Of a stretch of DNA of 64,000 bases, positions 1-10,620 are shown in pieces; positions within the stretch are counted from its first letter, which is position 1, and every line of letters starts with the position of its first letter. The translations under genes were made by a program, and so were the position numbers. The notes below the pieces were generated by a model. It worked only from the letters and a program-made list of their open reading frames with translations. It was not told where the DNA came from and ran no database searches. Source of the stretch: Hyposmocoma kahamanoa (lineage: Eukaryota; Arthropoda; Insecta; Lepidoptera; Cosmopterigidae); contig NW_020654080.1 in NCBI RefSeq assembly GCF_003589595.1, forward strand, positions 10,877,698 to 10,941,697, written 5' to 3'.

Positions 1-1960
1 AGCCCGCGTACCCGCCGCCAAAAACATAGTTTTCTTACCAAAAACCGGTACATTTTGTGCACGTTTAGGGTGAATCTAACCCCGCGCATGGTATTTCTAT
101 TATTATCGGAGATTTTCTATTGTCACGCACCGCTATAAGGCTCTGAAAAAAATTCAAGAAAATTCGCACTCTACATTTCGCCCGAAACGGTCGTACGCTT
201 TTTTATTTCTTTTTCTAGAATTTTTTTGAACTTTTTTGGTATCTTTAGAAAGGTCATAAAATCAGCTTTGAAATAGTTATACTTAGGTAGTTTATCGCGG
301 TTAAATAAGCGGCGTAGATAGCTTTGAATTTAGCGATCCTTTGAAGGGCTCGATCCAGGTGTAGAAAAGTAAATATCGAGAATTTTTGTGTTCGTCAGCT
401 GGAGGATACCTTGAAGAAACATTTGAAATAATAAAGGTTAAGATTAGTACATTAACGCGCGTGTAGGATATAAAGCGCGGGGGCCCGCCCAAGGCGGCGG
501 ACATGGGCGCGGGTAGCTCGCTACGCAGCCCCTCGCGCTAGTATATCGATAGCGAAAAAAACTTTCCTATCCTGTGTCTTTTGTGGTCTGCACTCAGGCG
601 CAGGCCTGAACATTCATATAAGATCGTGAAAACCGAAAACCACGATCACAATGTTCGCGGAAAATTATGCGAAATTTTCCGACTTCATTGCAAGTATGAC
701 GTCAAGACGTCATTATGGGTGAACATGATGTGCACAAAATTGTGCAGACTGCATCCTGCTGGATGTATTTATTATTAATAAAATTAAAAAGTTCGCAAAA
801 AGAAATCAAAAAGGGTTTAATAGTGGTTAACATGTCATGGGTATCACGGGCGAATGCGAGAAACGGACTATTGTAAAAAAACAGCCGTCGACAGAAAAAT
901 ATTACTAATATACACTTTAATTTATTATTTACGGAAAGTAAACAATTTTAAGCGTACAATTGGCACATAAAAGTGCACCGCATGCACTTACTGTAGCTGC
1001 AATGAGCACTATCTTCTATGCAACTTGGCTTCGTATTCGACAACGTGCGAACACATGAACAGAACTTTATTTAGGTATTCGTGTTTAGTTTATAATAATC
1101 ACTTTGTGTGTGATTTCTTATATGCAGAGTCCTGTTTTCATTCAAAAAGTTTTTGTACGTTCTTGTACAAAATTTAATGTGACATGAATCTAGGGTTTGT
1201 TAGATACCTGAAGGTAACATTTGTATATTTACATTAAACGTTTTTTAATGTATATAATATTGCTCTATAAAGTCCTTATTGACATAAGTTGTATTCTGTT
1301 TTTATATTGTCCCATCTGAAACCGTTGGATTTATCATTTCACATTGATATATTTATAAGAAAAAGCTGAGATTTGGCTACGTGTATGCCAAAAACATTTT
1401 ATGAAAATCAGAAAACGCTCGTAAAAAATTGCGTAGGTACACCAAGTTTTTGATGGTTTACTTGTTGTATTGGATTTTTGATATGTTACCCTTTTTTTAA
1501 GTATATAGGATCATTGGAATACCCCTAAATATGCTATTAAATTTATTGAAGTTAAACATTAATTAAATTTTTAATTTCTCCGTAATCTGTGGTAAATTAT
1601 TAAGTAGGTAGACATGATTATACGTAAGTAACGAAGTGTTTACTATTTATACCTTTAGTTTGTTTTAATATACGTCAAAAGTGTAAAGATTGTAAATAAA
1701 TTAATTAAATATAATTTGTTTGCTTTAAATAGGGTAGGTACATTATTATCGTTGGTGATAAAATTAAATTGAATATTTAGAAACAAAGTTTTGTATCCGT
1801 TTGTATACAAGAGCCAACTAATGTAGGTACTTAGTGTACTGTCACTTAAGAACGTGGTCCTTTGACCCAATCAAGGACTACAAATAGGATATTTGTGTAA
1901 GTATAATAATTAGCTTTTGAGAGAGAGAGGATGTAGAATCGTACGGCTTAGTATCTCGTT
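1..1960. other. Intergenic, no gene seen
   Basis: AT-rich DNA with one GC-rich patch at 480-560. It has a full CRE palindrome TGACGTCA at 697-704, with a second half-site following it (AAGACGTCAT), and a small hairpin at 659-682 (arms CGGAAAAT and ATTTTCCG). Open frames here are short, lack splice or codon support, and look random. Confidence 0.6.
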
Positions 1961-1962
1961 TA

Positions 1963-2165
1963 AAATAGGAAATGAAACTATTTTTTCGGATCTAACTATG
2001 ATCGGACCCTTTAAAGGTCTCATCGTCACGGCTGACTGGAACTTGTAAGGGGCCGAAACATTGGTTTGTTTAAAAAACAAAAACAAAATAATATACGTGA
2101 TTTAGATCCGAAGCAATTGTTTAATTTCCTACGAGTAACAATCGCGAAAACCTAACCTCGATATT
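1963..2165. repeat. Family B foldback repeat, copy 1
   Basis: The left arm carries GGAAATGAAACTATTTTTTC and GGATCTAA; the right arm carries the inverse (TATACGTGATTTAGATCCGA, then CAATCGCGAAAACCTAA). The centre is the recurrent CACGGCTGACTG. The same arms occur near 4040-4250, 15225-15600, 37321-37596 and in part at 45215-45345. No coding capacity. Confidence 0.75.
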
Positions 2166-2925
2166 CCGTTTCAAAATCTTTACCTTTATCGCCACATCTT
2201 AGTTTTCAAAATTAATTGTAAGGTAAGTATCACTTAATAATATAAATAAAATCTCGCATCCATAAATGTCCTGGCCAACATTTGAAATGTTACAAAATAA
2301 AAGTGTACCAAAATGAGTTAAAAGTTGTGTGGGGTCTCATGGTTCTCTGCTTCCAGGAAGGACCCTATTCCATTAACGCCGTTAAACGCTCCACGTTTAA
2401 CGAAATATTTATTAAATGCAGATATTTTACATTTGACTTTCGATTGTATTTCTAAAATTTGCTATCGTAATGGTTATCCAGAGTGTTGCAAGAAATTTAG
2501 TAACTGACATACCTACAATATAAGTAACAGTAGGTTATTGTAATGTAAAAACTTATGTTAATAATCCCTAGCAAAAGTTGTAATCAAGGATCATGAGCTG
2601 ACTTCTTGTCGGTTTCGGGCTTCACAAAGGGTTGTTTTCGTGTATCTTTTTCGATGTGCTGCGAATAATTATACTTATTTATAATCAAACAAAACACTAT
2701 GATTAGAAACCACAATGAGCAAAAGCAGGGGTCTCGTCAGGTCAACGACTTAAACCACGCAAGTCAAGGGTGGAACTAATCATTATAATATCCTTTTACA
2801 GTGCACAGGTGCTCCGAAGAAATTCACTAAGGGTCTTTTATAGTGGCGTCTTGACGGGTAGTCATAAAATATAGATTAACATCTTCCCTAATGTCTGCAT
2901 GATTAATTTTCAAGTGTACAATAAA

Positions 2926-2960
2926 TTTTAATAAGTACATTTCAAGTGTACTTATTAAAA
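2926..2960. repeat. Perfect 13-bp inverted repeat
   Basis: TTTTAATAAGTAC is followed after a 9-base loop by GTACTTATTAAAA. This AT-rich hairpin has no further context. The core AAGTGTACTTATTA also occurs near 8744. Confidence 0.7.
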
Positions 2961-3083
2961 TAATTTGTAAATGGTTTTGGGATATTTCGATAGATAAGAA
3001 CTTTAAGCAATATTGATAAACACCTGCTAGTCGGGGAGAAATCTGTCGTGAAGCCGTGAAGTTCCTACCTCGGTTCAGGGACT

Positions 3084-3810
3084 TTTTTATGTAAAATAGG
3101 TGCACATTTGACCTTTATCACACATGATGAAAAGTGACGATGAGCACAACGATGTGGCATGCACATCTAAATAATATCTATTCACCTCCGCCTTGAAAAG
3201 GTCCAAGTTATAGCGTTCGGGTAATAAGTCCGCAGACAGGGAATTCCACTCTCTAGCCGCTCGTCATACAAATTTGGAAGCGAATCGCTTCGTGCGAGGC
3301 CAGGGAATATCCACAACATAGGGGTGGAACCCCAGGTCACGTTTATTCCCCCGATGATGGAAAGGCGGAATTAAATTATGCAATCCTATCGCACACTCTC
3401 CGTGATATATCTTGTAGAATACCGATAAGCAGGCAACTTTAGGGCGGTGTTTAAGGCTCTGCAGCTCGCCTCTACTAATTCCGAGTCACCTATAAGTCTC
3501 TTGACACGCTCGTCGATTGAATCCAAGGTGGCCAGTTGGTATTTAGCAGAGCCATCCCATAAGTGAGAGCAGTACTCCAAACATGACGCTGGAACAACTG
3601 TCCCGGTGAAAAGTAATCCTTCACCTTGGAAAGGATGCCAAGCTCCCTGGCTGCATTTTTGGCTATGGTTTCAATGTATCTGCCGAAGTTCAGATTGAAC
3701 GACAGGTCCATTCCAAGTAGCTGGTGACAGACGGCTATCGGTATGGATATATCACGAAAAGTCGGAATCAGGTCAAAGGGAGTGGTGAATTACATCCTCT
3801 TTTTACCCTA
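3084..3810 (-). mobile_element. Non-LTR retrotransposon 3' fragment (reverse transcriptase C-terminus)
   Basis: Minus-strand translation gives, across frameshifts, MDLSFNLNFGRYIETIAKNA, then a segment around MEYCSHLWDGSAKYQL and ERVKRLIGDSELVE, typical of the C-terminal region of insect jockey/CR1-like polymerases. Beyond the coding part comes a short 3' tail with TCACTTTTCAT and a terminal A-run at about 3090-3085. The catalytic half is missing, and frameshifts near 3590 show the copy is dead. It is the same family as the copy at 21640-22675, which shares this region and 3' tail. This is a typical 5'-truncated LINE insertion. Confidence 0.88.
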
Positions 3811-4014
3811 CCCGGCAGTTGGACACATAGGTTGCAATGAATAGGTACTACATCTAGGACAAACTATTTTTTGAATTCGGCGAACACAAAAAGTTATACA
3901 TGTTTCAATGAAAATACCTTATTGCCACATGTTTAAAAAAACATTCTTTCTTTTTTTTTATTTTAATAATACTGTAGAATTAATTTTTCTTAAAAGTTAG
4001 TTCTTTGTTTTTGC

Positions 4015-4260
4015 GATTTTAAATCTGAACAATTTTTTTCTTTTTCAATGTGTAACAATCGTGAAAACATTAGAACTCGATATTGAGACAGTCAGCCGTA
4101 ACCACGGGACCTGTAAAGGTCCAAAACATAGATTTGTTTAAAAAAAAAATATACGCGATTTAGAAGGAAAAGCTTAATATCCAAAATATACGCGACTTTA
4201 GATCCGACAAAAAATAGCTTCATTTCTTAACTGTAGCAATAAAAGAAAAACTCAAAAGGT
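4015..4260. repeat. Family B foldback repeat, copy 2 (rearranged)
   Basis: Contains AATGTGTAACAATCGTGAAA, GACAGTCAGCCGTAACCACG, the GGACCTGTAAAGGTCC core, and two successive versions of the arm TATACGCGA-TTTAGA. The internal duplication of the arm suggests rearrangement or a nested second insertion. Confidence 0.65.
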
Positions 4261-5084
4261 TTTTCTCACAACACCGTTTAAGATGAGTCCAAAAAGCAGA
4301 GGTGGTTTTAACCCTTGTCTAACGTATGTTTCTCTACACGAATCCACTCATTGCCGTAATATTTTCACTAGGCTTACCTTTATAATAATAATATACGTAA
4401 CTTTATCGGCATTTTGTTACTACAAATAGATAGGCATATAAACAATAATAATTATTAAGCTTCTTAATAAAAAATAAACAAAACATTATCTTATTATCAA
4501 AAGTAGAAACTGTTTTAAATTATTTATCGAAACGAACCTAGAATATCATTACGAGGCATGAGATGTCACTTTGACAGTGACAGCAGTTTGTTTACATTTT
4601 TGACCTCGAATTCCATCGCCGAGTATAGGCGCGTTTCCTCTTTCGAAAATATGTTTCTGTGATTTTTTATCGACATTCGCCAAGTACGAATATTCGGATT
4701 TATATTCATTGCATCTTCAAATAATATAGGAAAATGTTTAAGTGAGGAGTTCGTGATGTTTCGAATTGCTTAAGTTTTAAGGTAACATTCTGTTCATGTG
4801 GTAATCAGATGGTAGTTGAAATAATAATTATTCCAAAACATATTGTCCCAAAAACGTCGCAGGTTAAACTAATTAAGTAAATTTTAAAATTCAATTGCTT
4901 AAAGCGTACATATAAGATTCTTTGAAGTATCGTTCTTCCGCTGTTATATATAATTAAACTTCTAAAACGACGATAGTTTCGAGTCTTACTCTACAAAAGC
5001 GCATGTTAATGAGTTCGACAGTAATTAACCAAGACTTTTATTGGTGTTCTTATACCCTAGGGAAGTGAGGGGCGGAAATAGAGT

Positions 5085-5330
5085 TTGACACACGTGCGCA
5101 ACACGCCGTACCCTCACTCGCGTTGCGATAACGACCGCATGCGCTGCGCTGGCGCCGCCACATTGCGACACTTCCAGAAACATAACCTCTTTAACAATGT
5201 AATCATTATTATGAACATGTTTGACACTTTTCGTTGTACTGAAGACATAGTTGAATCTTTCGATATAATAAAACTATCGAAATAGTCTTTTGAGTATTTT
5301 ATTATATCTATTGAGACTTTTATCATATTT
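5085..5330. other. GC-rich patch, no gene seen
   Basis: The first 85 bases (CACACGTGCGCAACACGCCG onward) are GC-rich with CACGTG-like and GCGC motifs, followed by AT-rich DNA. Two short overlapping open frames on opposite strands look accidental. Confidence 0.4.
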
Positions 5331-5694
5331 CATCATTGTAGTGAATTATATATTAGATAGTTAGTAATTCATTTTACGTACTTACATTAAATCTTTAATG
5401 CATAAGTTATGTTATTGTTTTGGTACTGGGTTACACAATTTTGCAAAAATTAAACGCTTTTCTCTGTCACGTGGTCGAACACGCGCGCGAGACGAAAAGG
5501 TTACTTTTCTGATAAAAATTAAACTGGAGAAGGCACATTTTCATCGGATAGCGGATAACAAGTAGTGATGGTTGATACAATACTAACAAGCCTTGTTATA
5601 ACAACGGGGTGCACGAAAGGAGCCTCCCCTCCCGATATTTTAGTAGCAGTAGAACTCATTGTGAAAGAGTTCGTCCAGGGAAATACTGCCAGCT

Positions 5695-6447
5695 AATACA
5701 TTTATTGTTTTACTGAACGATTTCCCTCCTAGTCCTTTATTAGAACTTTCATTACAAATAACTTCTAGATTTAGTACCTGGCGTTGGTTCTGACTTAACC
5801 AGCGCCTTAAGGAACGTAGGCATATCGATGCCTTACTGTCTCCAACACGTATCTTATAAAGAGTGATTACTCAGGAGATGGCAAAAATTTCTATTTATTT
5901 TAAATTTCTTCTCAAGGGTGTTAATTTGGATGCTTTATTTTAAGAATAGGTAAAAGCCAGTGTGTGAATATGAAGGAAATGTGATGTGAAGTCAGCCTGC
6001 AAATTTGTATATACAATACATTTTTTGCATTTCAGGTACTTTGTGTTTTAAGATACGAGATTGAGAAAGTAAGGCGACGATATGCTGAGTCAGCGCTATT
6101 TCACTGCTACGACAAAAAATATTTTATTTTTCGTGTTGTATTAAATCTGTATTTGTGTCATAATAGTTAATAAAGATAAAGAAAAAGATAAAGATAAATT
6201 TATTTCAATATTACTTAATCTAATACAATTATAATGAAAACAATGTAATTGAAGATAAAATATTAAAATAAACAGTAATAAACAAAACAAAAAAAAAAAT
6301 CTAAATTATATGAAATAATCATGGTAAAATTAAACATTTTAATCTTAGTGCCTAATAGTGCAATTGCGATGCCTAAACTAAGTACATGTGTACCTGTATT
6401 TTAGGCATTAGTAAAGTAGTAGTAGTTTAATAAAGTGTTTATCTATC
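5695..6447. mobile_element. Insertion of about 750 bp in family A copy 1, unidentified
   Basis: This AT-rich segment separates two contiguous parts of the family A consensus. It includes a GATAAAGA-type simple repeat around 6170-6200 and ends with short TCTA repeats just before the host repeat resumes. No open frame or inverted termini were recognised. It could be a decayed non-autonomous element or local expansion. Confidence 0.45.
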
Positions 6448-6633
6448 TATCTTTTTCTGCAGCCAAGCAATGATGTGAGCATTACTGTGTTCCGGTTTCA
6501 AAGGGTAAAGGTGCTGGTGAAATTACAGGCAAATGGGATTGGTCGATGTTTCAGAGTGACGGGCGCAGTGGCAGTGCCCCTCAGATCTATGCGATTTAAA
6601 GCTCGCGAGTGGCACTGCAACTGTTATGGATAG

Positions 6634-6815
6634 CCCCATATGTTTCTACATTAGTTTTGATTATAGTCACCCTCCCTGCCGACCCTTAGAGTATAAGTTC
6701 AGGTTCTGACTCCAGATCAGCTAGTGTACAGGGTTGTCATAGACCTCTGCCAGTTGACTTCATCCGGTTCTTCGAGAGGCTAGTACCTCGGGTCAGCCGT
6801 TACTGTTGTTAACTT
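6634..6815. mobile_element. 182-bp insertion with a 10-bp target duplication
   Basis: TTATGGATAG occurs at 6624-6633 and again at 6816-6825, flanking this segment precisely inside family A copy 1. A 10-base duplication is long for DNA transposons other than some hAT/Mutator-like types, and is also compatible with target-primed reverse transcription. The segment has no A-tail, no clear inverted repeat and no tRNA-like boxes. Confidence 0.6.
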
Positions 6816-6880
6816 TTATGGATAGGCGTATCGCTTACTACCACCACTTGTTCATCCCCTCGATTTGTATCATAAAAAAC

Positions 6881-9090
6881 ATACCATCCCTCTCCTGTTC
6901 TTGGCGCACCCTAATGGGCAATAATCGGCGAGTATTTTAATCCGATTGGGAAATCCTTCCACCACAATGTCAAGCATTATTGTGTACATCATCGATACGA
7001 TGAGAAGAAGATATAAATGTAGTAATCTAGGTAAGAGTGCAGTTCCCATTTCTCATGAGATATAAAACTGTAGTTGTAGTGCAGGATAAAATAAATCCCC
7101 CGTTTCATCGGGCGAGTGGCGACTCGTTGCAGGAAAACGATACCTCGTACTCATTGCACGTGGAACAGAATTCTGAGTATAGCCGACATTAAATACCTAC
7201 ACCATGAGTATTCCACAAAATGCTGACGTAGACGTCATGCGCTTGCGTGTTGCTATTTATCTATGCATTTTATAGAATTGCAACCGATTATATTTTTTTA
7301 TAATACCTATAAACTTCTGCCATTTGAAACCGATTTATTATATTTAAATGGCCATTATATTTATATGCGCCTCTATTAAAAATTAGGCAATTAATTTTCG
7401 TACTTTTAGACCGAAGAAAAACTATATTCATAAATGCCATAGTGAAATGTAGGTATACTATTTAATTGGGCTAAAGCTGTATTTAATATTATTGCCAGCT
7501 ACTTTCCAATACCAACAGGCTAAACTTGCAAGGGATTCATCACGCCTATCAGAAAGGGCTCTAATTCCAATAAGAGCGGAAAAGACAACGCATTACGCTT
7601 CGGCTCGGCGACATTCTATCAAACTTTTAATAGATAATTGATAATAACCGTAGTTGAAATGGCCACACTCATCTTTATAGATAGAAAAACAACGCTATTG
7701 ACTTATCGTTCGCCTTTTGAGGTTAGCTGACTAAACAATATTACAAATTAGTCATTATTTTAGTACTTGGTTCGCAATACCTACTTTACATATCGTCGTC
7801 TTAGAATATGTTATTTCCATGTAATTTTTGTGGACGAAGATAAAAATGTCGTGTAAAATGTAATAAACGCGATAATGTTTGTAGTTAGTTTTAATTACTT
7901 AAATTATACTTCTTTCAGATTCTATAGTATTTTAATAATATACTTGAGCAAGAAGTTTATAAGTTTTTCTTCAACAAAAATCAGAAAAAACGAAATAAGT
8001 ATGTGAAAAAGCGTATGCAAGGTTTTCACTCTAAGGCGACGATATAAGTACATTATTTCAGCTATCACAAATAAGCATTTGTTATAGGTGTATTGTAAGT
8101 AGTATTATCAAAAAAGATTATCATCTAATCTATCTGTATCAATACATAAGATGTATATATATCTGATAAAAGCATCGATAATACTATGTGAGAAAATATC
8201 ATAATATAATTGGCGAATGATCCCCCGCCTATCTGTTCACACATACCTAACTCTGTGAGTACCTACCTATACATTATATGCCTAATAGTTTTTTAAGACG
8301 GTAGCCCTGTCCGTCTCGGTAATGAATAGTTTAGAAACTCGTAGTACTGTTAAAGTGTAACTTTTAAGCACTGTCACATATTAACAAAGGTTATTTTTTA
8401 TTGTTTATTGAAATAATGAAACTGTGTGTACACGACGAAACTTACAAGTTTTAACGACATTTAATATTTATATTTAATTTTGTATCAGTTGAAACGATTT
8501 AAATGAGAATACCGAATGATATGAGTGTATTTAATCAATTTTTATTAAATTTCAATGAAAACTATAATGAAAACTTAATTATTAACGTTTCAGCAACATA
8601 TGCTAACAAAAAGTAAGTTTCCACCAGTTTGTTATAAGTAATAATTGTCACGAACTAGTGCAGTTATTTCACAAAACATAATTGTAAATCAATTCAGTAA
8701 AAATTTAAAAAAGTAAGTTGTTTTTTATAAATTGTCTTATGATAAGTGTACTTATTAAGTTCATCGTATTTGGGTTTGAAAGGTATTTTAAACCAGTGTT
8801 ACCAGGTTGTAACTACATACACTATTACCCTTTTCTTTTCCTTTCTATAATATACACTTAATTTATACTACCTCGACTTCCTTTACGATTATTTTAGAGA
8901 TATAATTATTATAGGTTTTGTTCTTCTAATTAATTGACGCTTTATAAATAATTAAGCCTATTTTTTTTGCAGAATTTCCTTTTCCATTTACACGTACTTG
9001 ATATTTGTTGAATTCAAGACACAATTGTCTGAAATAACTTTTTGCATATGACTCCCATTAGGAAAATATCTGTAGCTACTTCCCAGTGTA
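6881..9090. other. AT-rich intergenic DNA, no gene seen
   Basis: There is no ORF over 60 codons in this stretch and no recognised repeat apart from scattered short AT-rich runs. The core AAGTGTACTTATTA shared with 2946-2960 is at about 8744. Confidence 0.55.
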
Positions 9091-9094
9091 AGAA

Positions 9095-9610
9095 ACGCGT
9101 GCGGTGCGCCCGCGCAGCGGCGCGGCTTGGGGCCGCGAGGGTGCCGTTAAAAATCCGCCGACACGCCTCCACACGCACACCACTGCACAAAAACCCTCTA
9201 CCACGAATCTAACCCTTAAAACTATTCAAAACGTAGCGATTTTTCTATAATAAGTTATAGACACGTTGGAAGGAAAACTTCTCGCTGAAAATTTTCGCCC
9301 AAACGAGATTTCGATCTACTCACGCACACATTCGTTTTACTTACATGAGCATGACATCTCATTCACATTACAAAATAACACATGTACAAGTACCTAGGAG
9401 TATTATTTCCTTCAAAATCAAATAAAAATTAAAGTGAATTAATACTTTACCTTTGTAGAGGTGTTCATTGCGCACAGAGTTCAGAGTCTAAGCGATCATT
9501 GACATGCATCGTGGAATGTACAGTTGAAAATGTAAACGGCAAAGGGCGCATGTGCGCGTGAGTCGTACCGCAGCGAGATCCGCGCCCGTGTGCGTGCGGC
9601 CCACCAACGA
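9095..9610. other. Two GC-rich patches, possible regulatory DNA
   Basis: At 9095-9180 (ACGCGTGCGGTGCGCCCGCG onward) and 9540-9610 (GGGCGCATGTGCGCGTGAGT onward) the base composition switches sharply to GC-rich with many CpGs in an AT-rich background. No exon is evident on either strand. Confidence 0.35.
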
Positions 9611-9961
9611 GGTTATCAATCTTTAATGAATCGCTCAAAAATTACAATTAAAAAATTGCGCTTTCGAGATGGACCCATTGTTAACATATTGTGTTAAATA
9701 ACTTTAGTTACTTGTTTTACGGCATATCACATTTTCATTTTGTTATCTCCTATCATAAGATTACTTAATTAAGATTTATTACATTATGACATTTTAAAAG
9801 TAATAAAATTAACTTCCTTTTTTATTTCACATTACAGACACTTGCACATTATTTTATGAACTGTTTGCTATCAGTAGTTAAATAAAAACGTTAGAAGTTC
9901 TTAAAGGAAGTGCATACTTACTTACAATGAACATAGCAAGTATAGGGTCAAGGGCACGTCA

Positions 9962-10039
9962 AGCTTGACACTTGCGCTTGATTTCCAACTCTTTGAACCG
10001 TTTGCTGTAAAAACGGTTCAAAATCCAAAGTGTCAAGCT
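9962..10039. repeat. 78-bp imperfect hairpin
   Basis: Outer arms AGCTTGACACTT and AAGTGTCAAGCT pair over 12 bases. Inner arms TTTGAACCGTTT and AAACGGTTCAAA pair over another 12 around a 5-base loop. An asymmetric internal loop separates the two stems. It may be a small foldback MITE remnant or a precursor-like RNA hairpin; no known microRNA sequence was recognised. Confidence 0.65.
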
Positions 10040-10329
10040 ATTAACTGTATTACCTCCGATTGAAGTATTAACAAGCACTATACACTTTTGCTTGTATAAT
10101 TGGTTTTTAATGTCCTAATTTAATTAACTCGAGTCTTGTAATTAAGCACTTAACTACCTACAGACTACATATCGCGATCGGTATAAATTAAAAAAATTAG
10201 TAGTACTGTTTACATGAGCTTTGTGTGTATGACTATACACAACTTGATGTTGCTTAAAAAGCTAAAGTTGGGGAGCTCGCTGGATTGGTTACGAGAATTT
10301 TTGCGAAATTGTTAAGTTTGGGCCACTAT

Positions 10330-10620
10330 GGAGCGCTGAGAGTCGGGTGAAGGCGCAGGTATGATTAGAGTGGCTGCATCGCTATGCAGCGCGGCAAGCG
10401 GCGCGACTGCCGCGACCGGCGCAGGAATGCGACAGGTAACCGATTCCAGGAAGGCGGCGGCCCGTTACCGCGCCGAATATCTCCGGCTGTCAAACGCGCC
10501 GACAAGTGCGGCGGCCACTTGCGACAACACCGTCCGATGCGCCTGCGCTGCCCCCCGCACTCTCACCACCCCTCCTCACTGCATTCCAAACGACATTGGG
10601 TTAGAAACCAGTCGAGAGAT
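10330..10620. other. GC-rich patch with GGAATGCG, probably non-coding
   Basis: An open frame of 135 codons begins at 10361 on the plus strand, with another frame open beside it. Alanine/arginine-rich content in two frames at once is what high GC produces by chance, and there is no domain, splice structure or homology I recognise. GGAATGCG is at 10424-10431. Better read as a regulatory-type GC patch than as a gene. Confidence 0.4.

Larger units (their letters stand above)
5637..6880 (+). repeat. Family A repeat, copy 1, split by two insertions
   Basis: Family A runs from TTTTAGTAGCAGTAGAGCTC to CACTTGATATCATAAAAAAA over about 290 bases when intact. Here it appears as 5637-5694, 6448-6633 and 6816-6880. 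The pieces are in order and join to a normal copy. The two interruptions are listed separately. The element lacks terminal inverted repeats and ends in an A-run, which suggests a retroposon-like 3' end, but no Pol III promoter or coding part was recognised. Confidence 0.8.

Noticed and set aside
2325..2507. Cysteine-containing 60-codon frame, possibly a small secreted peptide
   Set aside because: No signal peptide and no recognised cysteine pattern; length is as expected by chance.
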